Shown here: positions 26,730-34,960 of the stretch, piece after piece
How the letters are laid out: every line of letters starts with the position of its first letter
Position numbering within the stretch: the stretch's first letter is position 1
Assembly: GCF_013280595.1 (NCBI RefSeq)
Contig: NZ_JAAATY010000010.1
Span: forward strand, 62,001 to 126,000
Length of the DNA: 64,000 nucleotides
Direction: 5' to 3'
Origin: Kibdelosporangium persicum
Lineage (GTDB): Bacteria; Actinomycetota; Actinomycetes; Mycobacteriales; Pseudonocardiaceae
Made by a program: the position numbers and the translations under genes
Notes under the pieces: generated by a model
The model's input: only the letters and a program-made list of their open reading frames with translations
What the model was told of the DNA's origin: nothing
Databases searched by the model: none

Positions 26730-27224
26730 ATGAACGAACGCGACGACCGGTTCGCGGCGTACTTCGCCGCCAGATCGGGAGCGATGCGCGCGACCGCGTT
26801 CCTGTTGTGTGGTGACTGGCACCGCGCCGAGGATCTCGTGCAGACCGCGTTCGTGAAGCTGTATGTGGTGTGGCACCGGGTCGGCCACGAGGAGAAGCTG
26901 GATTCGTACGCACGGCAGATCCTGGTGCGGACGTTCCTGGACGAGACGCGGCGCGGGTTCTTCCGGCGCGAACGGCCGACGGCCGAAGTCGCGGACCGGC
27001 CTCTGTCCGAACCGGACGACGGCGTCGAGAACCGCATGGTGCTGGCCGGGGCGCTCGCCGCGATCGCGCCGCGCCAGCGGGCCGCCCTGGTGCTGCGGAT
27101 CTGGGAGGACCTGTCCGTCGAGGACACAGCGAAGGCGATGGGGTGCAGCACGGGCACGGTCAAGAGCCAGCTGTCTCGCGGCCTCGCCGCGATGCGCTCG
27201 CTGGTGCCGGCCACCAGTGCGTGA
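26730..27224 (+). CDS. SigE-family ECF RNA polymerase sigma factor
   Basis: A 164-aa sigma factor from the ATG at 26730, preceded by AGGAAGGGA. Region 2 includes ATAFLLCGDWHRAEDLVQTA, and region 4 has RIWEDLSVEDTAKAMGCSTG with the HTH tail TVKSQLSRGLAAMR. It belongs to the short SigE family common in actinomycetes. The membrane protein at 27259 follows 34 bp later and probably modulates it. It may govern the divergent S8 protease; that is inferred from position only. Confidence 0.93.
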   Translation: MNERDDRFAAYFAARSGAMRATAFLLCGDWHRAEDLVQTAFVKLYVVWHRVGHEEKLDSYARQILVRTFLDETRRGFFRRERPTAEVADRPLSEPDDGVENRMVLAGALAAIAPRQRAALVLRIWEDLSVEDTAKAMGCSTGTVKSQLSRGLAAMRSLVPATSA

Positions 27225-27258
27225 ACAGCCGGGTTTCGCGGGACAAGGAGTGCAAGGG

Positions 27259-28095
27259 ATGGATGAGCGAGAACTGCGGGCAGCGATGGACCGGGCCGTG
27301 TCGGTGGCACCGCCGCCGATGAGGGACGAGCCCGTGCTGACGGCTGGGCGGCAAGCCCTCAAACGGCATCGTGCGATACGGGCGAGTGCCGGGAGCGCGG
27401 CGGTGGTCGCGATCGTGGCGGTCGGGGTGGCTGTGCTCGCCCCGCCGCAAGGCCGCGACGGCGGCGTACCGGTCGGCGGCGCACAACTGCCTACGGTGCA
27501 GGACAAGCCTGCGTCGTCGCCCACCGGACGCACCAACGCGACGGCGACCGCCGGTCCACACTACGACCGTGGCGTGGCATTGGCGGCCACATTGGACGAT
27601 CTGGCACCGGCCGGGTACGGGACACCGGACGACCTCAAGGGCGTCGACGACTACGCCGACCGGACGTTGAAGAGCCACACAGCCATGTCGGCCGGAGTGG
27701 TCAACGGCACCGAGGTGTGGAACTACGCCGCGGGCACCCCGCTGACCAAGGGCGAAGGTGTCGGTGAGCTGCTGGCCACGGTCTACTCGCGAGGCTGGGA
27801 AACGACCGGGGAAGGCTGCGCGCTGAGCCCGGTGGCCTGGGATGCGGCCCTGGCCCACTGCACCGAGGTGACCGTCGACGGCAAGAAGGTCGCGGTGGCC
27901 GACATCACCTACCCGGCCGGGGACCGCCTTCCACCCGCCCAGTGGGCCGGATATCGCCACGCGGACGGCACCGTGGTGTTCGTCATGCAGAGCGCCAAGG
28001 TCGCCCGGTCCGGCCGCCCCGCACTGGACGTGATGCCGATGACCGGCCGGCAACTGGCCGCTGTGGCCGTCGATCCACGCCTCAAACCGCAGTGA
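27259..28095 (+). CDS. Single-pass membrane protein partnered with the sigma factor
   Basis: A 278-aa protein with a cytoplasmic N-terminus of about 43 residues (MDERELRAAMDRAVSVAPPP), one membrane helix (about 44-62: SAAVVAIVAVGVAVLA) and an exported C-terminal domain. The short N-terminal segment plus the helix is the layout of membrane partners found behind SigE-family sigma genes. It has no ZAS zinc motif (no HxxxCxxC), so a classical anti-sigma call is not supported. An activity in sigma control is inferred from operon position. The outer domain (ALSPVAWDAALAHCTEVTV) was not recognised. Confidence 0.75.
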   Translation: MDERELRAAMDRAVSVAPPPMRDEPVLTAGRQALKRHRAIRASAGSAAVVAIVAVGVAVLAPPQGRDGGVPVGGAQLPTVQDKPASSPTGRTNATATAGPHYDRGVALAATLDDLAPAGYGTPDDLKGVDDYADRTLKSHTAMSAGVVNGTEVWNYAAGTPLTKGEGVGELLATVYSRGWETTGEGCALSPVAWDAALAHCTEVTVDGKKVAVADITYPAGDRLPPAQWAGYRHADGTVVFVMQSAKVARSGRPALDVMPMTGRQLAAVAVDPRLKPQ

Positions 28096-28144
28096 GTCCA
28101 CGTTCCACAATGGACTCTCAGACCGGTGGCCCGTGCCCGGGAGC

Positions 28145-28645
28145 TCAGAACGTGTAGCGGGTCTGACTGTACGGGGCCTTGGCGAACGCGAGCACCTTCG
28201 CGGGCGTCAAGGCCAGCACGATCGCCCGGTGGTCCTCGGTTCCGGGGTCGCGGAACTGACCGTCCACCACTTCGAACGGCCAGTCCAGCTTGTCCAGCCA
28301 CATCCGCGCCAGCCGGGTCAGCGTCGGCTCGTCGCCGACCGGCGCCACGGTGCCCTCGACGATCACGTCGAGGCCGGACCGGTAGGTGTTCGTGCCAGTG
28401 GTCAGCACGCACTGGGGATTCGACTCGATGTTGCGGGCCTTCTGCTCGTGCGCCCCGGTGCAGAAGTGCAACTTGCCGTCCAGCCACATCGCGGGCAGCG
28501 GCGCCACGTGCGGGCGGCCGTCCCGCCGCACGGTGGACAGCCAGAACATCTCCGACTCACGCAACACCCGGTCCACGTCGGCCCAGGGGACGGCGGTGCT
28601 GCCCGGCTCGCTGAACTCCGCCACGTGCCGCCCGATCGGTGTCAT
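28145..28645 (-). CDS. PPOX-class flavin/F420-binding oxidoreductase
   Basis: A 166-aa split-barrel protein of the pyridoxamine-5'-phosphate-oxidase-like superfamily. Typical segments are FWLSTVRRDGRPHVAPLPAM, LHFCTGAHEQKARNIESNPQ and DVIVEGTVAPVGDE. Actinomycete members use F420 or FMN, or bind haem; the cofactor cannot be chosen from these motifs alone. It is convergent with the sigma-partner gene at 27259; a weak hairpin (GAGTCCA/TGGACTC, 28094-28117) lies between. It reads alone. Confidence 0.88.
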   Translation of the reverse strand: MTPIGRHVAEFSEPGSTAVPWADVDRVLRESEMFWLSTVRRDGRPHVAPLPAMWLDGKLHFCTGAHEQKARNIESNPQCVLTTGTNTYRSGLDVIVEGTVAPVGDEPTLTRLARMWLDKLDWPFEVVDGQFRDPGTEDHRAIVLALTPAKVLAFAKAPYSQTRYTF

Positions 28646-28964
28646 CGCTTCCTCCTCGTCTCGGCGAACGACTTCACTGTCACCGACTGGCCCCGGGAAG
28701 AAAACTCATCGGTGCCGGGCGCGACGACACGGTGGAGTTCGGTGGGAGTGGCCGGTCTCCGCGGCCAGGGAGACCGTGCCAACGGCCTTCCACGCATGCT
28801 TGAACATGAGCCCCCAATGTCACAGTGGACACACCGGCCGCGGTGAACCGGTGCCGCCAGGATGATCTTCACGAGGGCGCACGCCGGTCAACCCTTTCAT
28901 CGTGCGGTGAAGTCCACTCGCCACCACAGGCCCCCAACCACCGGCTCGTGCCGTCGCGAGCGTC

Positions 28965-29010
28965 TTGACGCAACCCATCGGTTGCCATAAAGTCGCAACC
29001 AGTCGGTTGC
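28965..29010 (+). promoter_or_regulatory. Promoter of the DUF899 gene with two palindromic operators
   Basis: A -35 box TTGACG (28965-28970), a 17-bp spacer and a -10 box TAAAGT (28988-28993) form a good sigma-70-type promoter. Two palindromes of the form GCAACC-n4-GGTTGC lie at 28970-28985, between the boxes, and 28995-29010, just after them; centres are 25 bp apart. Repression by a MarR or TetR protein is expected. The 388-bp gap from 28646 to 29033 otherwise shows no gene. Confidence 0.8.
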
Positions 29011-29033
29011 AATACTCGACGGGAGACAGGAAG

Positions 29034-29828
29034 ATGAACGACACACGCAACCTGCCACCAGTGGTCGACCGCGCGACCTGGCAAGCCGAAATAGACGCGC
29101 TGCGAGTCCGGGAGAAGGCACACACCAGGGAGGGCGACGCGATCGCCGCGGCCCGGCGGCGCCTGCCCATGGTCGAGGTGGACTCGGGCCTCGAACTGAC
29201 TGGGCCCGGCGGACCGGTGACCCTGCTCGACGCGTTCGAAGGGCGCCGGCAGCTCATCGCCTACTACTTCATGTGGTATCCGGGCAATCCCGCGCCGGAG
29301 CAATGCGAAGGCTGCACGTGGTGCGCCACCCAGATCGCGGAACTGTCCTACCTGCACTCGCGTGACATCACCTACGCGGTCTTCTGCCAGGGGCCGTACG
29401 ACGAAAGCAGCCGCTACCGCGACTTCATGGGCTGGGATTTCCCGTGGTACTCGGCGCAGAACTCACTCGACGCGCTTCTCGTCGGCCGCCAGATCGGTCT
29501 GATGCACCTGGTGTGCTACGTGCGCGACGGTGACCGTGTCTTCGAAACCTACTGGACGACCCGCCGTGGCGTGGAGGAGATGGACTACAGCTACGCGCTG
29601 ATGGACCTCACTGTGTACGGACGCCAGGAACCGTGGGAGGACTCCCCCGCCGGCTGGCCACAGCAGTGGGGAGTCGGCGAAGGTCACGTCACGCGGCTCA
29701 ACGGGCGTCCCATCGCTCAGTGGTCACGGCTGGCAGCCGGACGCTCCGACGTCCTCACCAGCACGCCGTCCAGCCAGCCGGGAAGTGCCACAACACCGCA
29801 CGGCTGCTGTGGTCGAAGCGAGCCGTGA
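29034..29828 (+). CDS. DUF899 thioredoxin-like protein
   Basis: A 264-aa protein from the ATG at 29034. It carries the DUF899 signatures LIAYYFMWYPGNPAPEQCEG followed by CTWCATQIAEL, a thioredoxin-like fold with a CEGCTWC cluster, and DFPWYSAQNS. The last 40 residues are Ser/Gly/Thr-rich, end in HGCCGRSEP and may lie outside the domain. A strong promoter with two operators precedes it. Its stop overlaps the start of a truncated MFS gene, suggesting it once headed an efflux operon. Confidence 0.9.
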   Translation: MNDTRNLPPVVDRATWQAEIDALRVREKAHTREGDAIAAARRRLPMVEVDSGLELTGPGGPVTLLDAFEGRRQLIAYYFMWYPGNPAPEQCEGCTWCATQIAELSYLHSRDITYAVFCQGPYDESSRYRDFMGWDFPWYSAQNSLDALLVGRQIGLMHLVCYVRDGDRVFETYWTTRRGVEEMDYSYALMDLTVYGRQEPWEDSPAGWPQQWGVGEGHVTRLNGRPIAQWSRLAAGRSDVLTSTPSSQPGSATTPHGCCGRSEP

Positions 29829-30091
29829 TGGCCGCGATCGTGGCGTTCATGGCGACCGCGACCTCCGGACTGCCCGACGCCGACCAAGGGCTGGCCACCG
29901 GGCTCACCACGCTGACCCAGCAGGTCGGCCTCACCGTCGGCGCACCGATCCTCGGCGCGGTCGCGGCGAGCCAGGCGGACCTGCTCACCGGCATCCGCGT
30001 GGCACTGGTCGTCGACGTCGCGGTCACCGCGGCGGTGATCGCGCTCGCCTGGGCAGGACTACGTCCCCGGCCCGAACTGGTCCGCGGCTGA
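29828..30091 (+). pseudogene. C-terminal remnant of a DHA2-type MFS transporter
   Basis: The ATG at 29828 overlaps the DUF899 stop. The 87-aa frame reads like the last two to three membrane segments of a 14-TM drug-efflux MFS protein (GLATGLTTLTQQVGLTVGAP, then ALVVDVAVTAAVIALAWAGL). The first 350 or more residues are not found upstream in any frame, where the DUF899 gene now stands. A deletion has removed the body of the transporter. A functional two-helix product is unlikely. Confidence 0.7.
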
Positions 30092-30098
30092 CGCCAGG

Positions 30099-30602
30099 TC
30101 AACGCCGATCCGTTGTCATGCGCGAATCCTCGCTCGGTTCGGGCCCGGCCAGCAGGATCAGCTTGAGCAACTGGTCGCGGAAGTTGTCGTAGTCGTCGAT
30201 GGCGCCGAGCAGCAGGTCCGACTCCCGCTCCTCCCGGCGCGCCTTGGCGAGGACCTTGCGTCCCTTGGCCGTGATCGTGGCCAGGATGCGCCTGCGGTCG
30301 CCGGCGTCCGGCCTGCGCCGGATGTACGCGACTCGTTCCAGGTGGTTGAGGGTGCGGCTGATGGTCTGGTCGGTCACCCGGCACAGCACCGCGAGTTCCC
30401 GTTGCGCCCGTGGCCGGTCAGTCAGGTGGTGCAGGGCGATCAGCCCGGCGTGGGTGAGGTCGTGGGAGGCGAGGAAATCGGTGAACCTGCCCTCGACGAC
30501 ACGCGCGGCCACGGACAACAACCGCCCAGTCGGCCACGACCTCACGTCGGCGCGCATCTCGTCCGCGTCGCCGACTACCTGGTGCCGATCACCTGCTGCC
30601 AC
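30099..30602 (-). CDS. MarR-family regulator
   Basis: A 167-aa MarR protein. The HTH is RELAVLCRVTDQTISRTLNH, and the wing RRPDAGDRRRILATITAKG has the classical DRR motif. It follows the Mo-hydroxylase subunit genes with a 22-bp gap, so it may be the last gene of that operon. It is convergent with the DUF899/MFS-remnant genes and is also a candidate to bind the GCAACC-n4-GGTTGC sites at 28970-29010. Neither link can be decided from sequence. Confidence 0.9.
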   Translation of the reverse strand: MAAGDRHQVVGDADEMRADVRSWPTGRLLSVAARVVEGRFTDFLASHDLTHAGLIALHHLTDRPRAQRELAVLCRVTDQTISRTLNHLERVAYIRRRPDAGDRRRILATITAKGRKVLAKARREERESDLLLGAIDDYDNFRDQLLKLILLAGPEPSEDSRMTTDRR

Positions 30603-30624
30603 GCCGCAATCTTGCCACCAGCGG

Positions 30625-32637
30625 TTATCCGACCTCGCCGGTCACCGGCATCCCGGTGACCGCACGGCCCGTCGCCGACGCCACCGCTGACGCGATCGCC
30701 GCGGCGGCGGGCGGGTACGCGAGCTCGCCGAGACCACCGGGCGGCCGGTCGGAAGCGGCAATGATCACGTCGATGTCCGGTGCCTCGTCGATCCGCGCCC
30801 ACCGGTAGTCACGGAAGGACGACTCGACGACCCGGCCCTCCCGGACGGTGATCTGAGCACCCAGCACTGTCGACACCGCATCCATCACCCCGCCTTCCAC
30901 CTGTGCCCGAACACCGGAGGGGTGCACCGCGACACCGACGTCGACCGCGGCGGTGACTCGCTCGACGGTCGGCCGTCCCGCACGCACGCCGACGTCGGCG
31001 ACCACCGCGATCGCGGAGTCGTAGTCGACGTGGCACGCGACTCCGCGATGGTGCCCGGGACGGCAGTGCGCCCGGGCCGCCTGGCGCAGCAACGGCACCA
31101 GCCGGGAGTCCGGCGGCAGCAGTCGTTGCCGGAAGGCGACCTGGTCGATCTTCGCCCGGGCGGCGAGCGCGGAGAGGAAACACTCTTCGGCGTACCCGAA
31201 CTGGCCCGCGTAGACAGCGCGCCAGAAGCCCGTACGCAGCGGCGCGGGCCGCAACGCGATCGACACCTCCCCCGGCACCCGGTACGGGAAGTGGTCACCG
31301 CTGGCCCGCACCAGCGCCGGATCGTTGAAGAACGGCACGACGGTCAGCGGCCAGGTCGCGACCTCGTGCGAACGCCACGTCGGCAGGCCGGTCGGGCCGA
31401 CCACCGCACTGAGCCGATGGACCGACATCGGCCGGTAGGAGTCGTGACGCATGTCGTCGTCCCGTGTCCACAACACCTTCACCGGGCGCTGGACAGCCCG
31501 TGAGCAGGTGACGGCCTCCAGCACGACGTCGAACTCGGCCCGGCGGCCGAAGCCACCACCGGCCAGGGTGGCGAAAACCGACACGTCGCCGAGCGGCAGA
31601 CGCAGGATCTGCGCCAGCCGTTCGCGGGTCCCGCCCGGGTCCTGGGTCGGCGCCCAGACGGTCAGTTTCCCGTCCGCGGTAAGGGAAGCGGTGGCGTTGT
31701 GCGGTTCCATGGGCGCGTGTGCCAGCAGCGGAAGCCGGTAGGTTGCTTGCAGTGCGACGGTTCCGGGAGCCGTGGGCGGCGCCGGCAAGGCCTGGCCAAG
31801 CTCGGTGAGCCAGTCGCGGCTGTCGGCTGCCGTGTTCCCGCCGGTCCACGTCACCCGCAATGCCGCACGACCCGCCAACGCGGCCGCTGTCCTGTTGGCC
31901 ACGACGGCGACTCCTGCCGAGTCAAGCGGTACAACAGCCACAACGCCTTCGACCGCACGCGCGGCGGCGTCATCGATCGACGCGACGGTCGCGCCGAGCC
32001 ATGGCGGCCGAGCGACGACAGCGACCGCCGTGCGCGGCTCGCTGACGTCGATGCCGAACTTGGCCTTGCCGGACGTGACGTCGTGGACGTCGACACGGAC
32101 TCGCGGCCTGCCGAGCACACGCCATTCACGAGGGGGTTTCAGCGTCACGGGCACGGAGGCCGGATCGATCGCGGCGGCATCGGCGACCAGATCGGCATAG
32201 GCGAGCCGGCCACGCGACGGATGCACGACAAAACCGTCCCGGGCTTGGCACTCCCCCGACGGAACACCCCATCGGGCGGCCGCGGCGGCGACGAGCAGGC
32301 ACCGAGCCGTCGCCCCAGCGGTCCGTAGCGGTTGGAACATCTGCTGGACCGACGACGAGCCGGCCACCATCTGCGGACCGTACTTCGCGGTGTCACCCGG
32401 CGCCTGCTCCACCACGACACGGTCCGGGTCGACCGAAAGTTCTTCCGCGACCAGCAACACGGCCGCTGTCCGGGCTCCCTGCCCGGTGTCCGGCCGTGGC
32501 ACGGTCACCGTGATCTCGCCATCGGAGGTCAGCCGCACGAACACGTTGGGCCGCAGGTCCCGCGCAGCCGCCGACACCGGCATCGGGACGCTCACCACGA
32601 ACGCCGTGGCGGCCAGGAAACCTCGTCGAGTGATCAT
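30625..32637 (-). CDS. Molybdopterin-binding subunit of a xanthine-dehydrogenase-family oxidoreductase (IorB-like)
   Basis: A 670-aa large subunit with a Tat signal (TRRGFLAATAFVVSVPMP). Motifs are those of the molybdenum-binding subunits of isoquinoline-oxidoreductase-type enzymes: TGQGARTAAVLLVAEELSVD, MEPHNATASL, VFATLAGGGFGRRAEFD and VDVGVAVHPSGVRAQVEGG. The enzyme hydroxylates N-heterocycles or oxidises aldehydes using water. It overlaps the 2Fe-2S subunit gene by four bases. No FAD subunit is present, as in the two-subunit IorAB class. The physiological electron acceptor is probably an external cytochrome. Confidence 0.92.
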   Translation of the reverse strand: MITRRGFLAATAFVVSVPMPVSAAARDLRPNVFVRLTSDGEITVTVPRPDTGQGARTAAVLLVAEELSVDPDRVVVEQAPGDTAKYGPQMVAGSSSVQQMFQPLRTAGATARCLLVAAAAARWGVPSGECQARDGFVVHPSRGRLAYADLVADAAAIDPASVPVTLKPPREWRVLGRPRVRVDVHDVTSGKAKFGIDVSEPRTAVAVVARPPWLGATVASIDDAAARAVEGVVAVVPLDSAGVAVVANRTAAALAGRAALRVTWTGGNTAADSRDWLTELGQALPAPPTAPGTVALQATYRLPLLAHAPMEPHNATASLTADGKLTVWAPTQDPGGTRERLAQILRLPLGDVSVFATLAGGGFGRRAEFDVVLEAVTCSRAVQRPVKVLWTRDDDMRHDSYRPMSVHRLSAVVGPTGLPTWRSHEVATWPLTVVPFFNDPALVRASGDHFPYRVPGEVSIALRPAPLRTGFWRAVYAGQFGYAEECFLSALAARAKIDQVAFRQRLLPPDSRLVPLLRQAARAHCRPGHHRGVACHVDYDSAIAVVADVGVRAGRPTVERVTAAVDVGVAVHPSGVRAQVEGGVMDAVSTVLGAQITVREGRVVESSFRDYRWARIDEAPDIDVIIAASDRPPGGLGELAYPPAAAAIASAVASATGRAVTGMPVTGEVG

Positions 32638-33095
32638 TCAGCGGCCTCCCGGCCCAGTCGCGCGGCAAGCCGGACGGCAGCGCGAATCCGATGGTAGGTG
32701 CCACAGCGGCACACGTTGTCGCGCAACGCCTCGTCGATCTGCGCGTCCGTGGGATCCGGGTTCGACCGCAGCAGGTGCACCGCGGCCATCATCTGACCAG
32801 GCTGGCAGTACCCGCATTGAGCGACGTCCATGGCGATCCAGGCCCGCCGCACCGGGTGATCCACCGGCAGTCCTTCCACCGTGGTCACGCGCCGGCCTGC
32901 CTGCTCGGCGACGGTGCTGACGCACGTGCGAACCGCCCGGTCGTCCACTAAGGACGTGCACGCCCCGCACGCGCCGATCCCGCAGCCGTACTTCGCCCCG
33001 GTGAGCCCCAGTTCGTCCCGCAACGCCCACAACAGCGGGGTACCGCCGGGGACGTCGACGTCGTACTCGATCCCGTTGACGCGTAACCGATGCAT
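32634..33095 (-). CDS. 2Fe-2S subunit of the Mo oxidoreductase (IorA-like)
   Basis: A 153-aa iron-sulfur subunit. The start at 33095 (MHRLRVNGIEYDVDVPGG) is chosen at the domain boundary; a longer frame adds 23 unrelated residues. The plant-type 2Fe-2S site is GCGIGACGACTSLVDD with a later Cys in RTC; the second cluster site is QCGYCQPGQMM and NVCRCGTYHRI. It lacks a signal peptide and would be exported with the Tat-tagged large subunit at 30625. Confidence 0.93.
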   Translation of the reverse strand: MHRLRVNGIEYDVDVPGGTPLLWALRDELGLTGAKYGCGIGACGACTSLVDDRAVRTCVSTVAEQAGRRVTTVEGLPVDHPVRRAWIAMDVAQCGYCQPGQMMAAVHLLRSNPDPTDAQIDEALRDNVCRCGTYHRIRAAVRLAARLGREAAE

Positions 33096-33179
33096 CGCCA
33101 CGTGCACCTTTCGCGAATCGTTCAGCCCGCTGAACTTCTTGCTTGTCCACCCTACCGCGACCACCGCATAATCGTCAGC

Positions 33180-34205
33180 ATGCTGAACAAGTCCGCGCGG
33201 CGGACACTTCTCATCGGGGTGCTCGGCTGCGCGGCACTGACCGGACTGGTGTGGCTGACCGGCCTGTGGCTACGGGACATCGACCTGCGGCCCGACCAAG
33301 GCGCCGCGTGGTACTACTGGAAACTGCCTGATCCGACCGTCTGGACACGGGCATCCGCGTGGACGGGCTACTTCGCGCACCAGGTCACCGTGTGGGTCCT
33401 GATCTGGTACGCACAACGCAACGTCCGACGCTACACCAACGGCCTGCACCACGTGAACGTCATCGCGCTCGGGGCCAACCTGGGCTTCATCGGCCTGCAC
33501 CTGGTCCAGACACACGTGTTCTACGACGGCCTCGCCCAGGACGTGTCGATCTTCAGCTCGCAGGGTTCGGTGGTCCTGCTGCTGGTCGCGGTGCTGCTGA
33601 TGGAGAACCAGCGCCGCGGCCTGGCTTTCGGCCGTCCCGCGCCGATCTCGGCGGACGTGGTCCGCTTCGCCCGCCGGTACCACGGTTATCTGTTCAGCTG
33701 GGCGGCGATCTACACGTTCTGGTACCACCCGATGGAGACGACCAGCGGTCACCTGATCGGCTTCCTCTACATGTTCCTGTTGTTGTTGCAGGGCAGTCTG
33801 TTCATGACCAGGGCACACACCAACCGGTGGTGGACCGGCACGCTCGAACTGATGGTCGTCGTGCACGGCACCCTGGTGGCCGTGATGACCTCCGGCCCGG
33901 ACGGCCAGTGGCCGATGTTCCTCTTCGGGTTCCTCGGCGTGTTCGTGATCACCCAGATGCACGGGCTGGGACTGTCCCGAGCGACACGATGGGTGCTGGC
34001 AGGGTGCTACGTCGCCGCCGTTCTCGCCGTGTACGCCACCCGCTCGATCACCCAGGTCGATCAGGTCGTCCGGATTCCGGCCATCGACTACCTGCTCGTC
34101 GCCGCACTCGCGGGACTGCTCTGGCTCGGCCTACGGATCGCACGCCTGTTCCGTGCCTCCAGGCGTACCGATCCTGAGCGGTCACCTACGTCGACGACGG
34201 TGTAG
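33180..34205 (+). CDS. Multi-pass membrane protein of unknown function
   Basis: A 341-aa protein with about eight to nine hydrophobic segments, starting with LLIGVLGCAALTGLVWLTGL. Histidines occur near predicted membrane ends (NGLHHVNVIALGAN, FIGLHLVQTHVFYDG, FWYHPMETTSGH, HGTLVAV, QMHGLGL). This pattern could bind haem or metal, but no family was recognised. It is divergent from the IorAB-like genes, with 84 bp between starts. Confidence 0.75.
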   Translation: MLNKSARRTLLIGVLGCAALTGLVWLTGLWLRDIDLRPDQGAAWYYWKLPDPTVWTRASAWTGYFAHQVTVWVLIWYAQRNVRRYTNGLHHVNVIALGANLGFIGLHLVQTHVFYDGLAQDVSIFSSQGSVVLLLVAVLLMENQRRGLAFGRPAPISADVVRFARRYHGYLFSWAAIYTFWYHPMETTSGHLIGFLYMFLLLLQGSLFMTRAHTNRWWTGTLELMVVVHGTLVAVMTSGPDGQWPMFLFGFLGVFVITQMHGLGLSRATRWVLAGCYVAAVLAVYATRSITQVDQVVRIPAIDYLLVAALAGLLWLGLRIARLFRASRRTDPERSPTSTTV

Positions 34206-34234
34206 CGGGGTGGCCGCCTGGGTATCGCAACGGT

Positions 34235-34531
34235 GTGAAGGATCATGACGAACCGCTGGACCTCGGCGCCACCGAACTGTCCGCCGACGAGGAAGAACGC
34301 CTTCGCGAGGAGCATGACCTCAACCGGCCGCGAGAGTTCGACCGCCGCACCGGCATCGACGAGCGAACCGCCACCCGGGCCACGCTGCTCCCCGAGGAGG
34401 AGGCGGCGGGCAGCGCCGATCCCGAGGCCCAGGCCCGGGAAGTGCTGCGCGATTCCGAGATCCGCACGGAGATCCCGGAATCCGCTCCCGACACCATGAT
34501 GGAGCGCCGCGACAGCAGCGAGACCCGTTGA
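34235..34531 (+). CDS. Small, highly charged protein of unknown function
   Basis: A 98-aa protein (GTG start) made almost entirely of charged residues, with Glu/Asp-rich and Arg-rich runs (ELSADEEERLREEHDL, RRTGIDERTATRATLLPEEE). It has no membrane segment or cysteine. It is 29 bp downstream of the membrane protein at 33180 and may be co-transcribed. Proteins of this composition are often annotated as small acidic actinomycete proteins without known role. Confidence 0.6.
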   Translation: MKDHDEPLDLGATELSADEEERLREEHDLNRPREFDRRTGIDERTATRATLLPEEEAAGSADPEAQAREVLRDSEIRTEIPESAPDTMMERRDSSETR

Positions 34532-34541
34532 CCGCCGTGGT

Positions 34542-34946
34542 TCAGGGCCGGACGGCGTTCGCGATCTGCCAGGAGTCCTCCAGCAACAAGTATTCGCTGA
34601 TCAGACCGTCCTCGTCCACCTCGAACTGGATGGTGAAGGCCGAGTCGATGACCTTGCCGGTGGCGCGGATGGTCGCGCGCAGCCGGCCGATCGCGACAGC
34701 GTGCGGGCCGTCGGCGTGCAGCCGCTCAAGCTCGAACCGGCCGGGGATCAGGCCCTGGTCGAGTTGGTCGAAGAACTCGCGGATCTCCGCCCGGTCGCGG
34801 CGGGAACCAAGCCAGGGGACGAGTTCGGTCGCGCCGGGAATGTCCCAGCGCACATCCTCGGCGAAGAGCTCGACGACGCTGTCACGATCCCCTGTGGACA
34901 GTCGGCGGAAGTACTCGGTGACGGCGGCTCGCGTTCGTTCGGACAC
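34542..34946 (-). CDS. SnoaL-like/NTF2-fold protein
   Basis: A 134-aa protein of the NTF2-like superfamily. The GTG at 34946 follows GGAGAGGAGA; an upstream longer frame overlaps the MFS gene. Typical elements are YFRRLSTGDRDSVVELFAED and RWDIPGATELVPWLGS. Fold members are isomerases, cyclases or binders, and the active site cannot be assigned. It follows the MFS gene by 14 bp in the same direction, so it is likely part of the TetR-controlled efflux unit. Confidence 0.87.
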   Translation of the reverse strand: MSERTRAAVTEYFRRLSTGDRDSVVELFAEDVRWDIPGATELVPWLGSRRDRAEIREFFDQLDQGLIPGRFELERLHADGPHAVAIGRLRATIRATGKVIDSAFTIQFEVDEDGLISEYLLLEDSWQIANAVRP

Positions 34947-34960
34947 GGTTTCTCCTCTCC

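Noticed and set aside
28094-28117. Hairpin GAGTCCA/TGGACTC between the sigma-partner gene and PPOX gene
   Set aside because: Only 7 bp with a 10-nt loop; too weak to list as a terminator on its own.
32126-32136. TCACGAGGGGG inside the Mo-hydroxylase gene, resembling an arm of the repeated hairpin
   Set aside because: No second arm is near it and it fits the coding frame (PREWR region). Probably chance.
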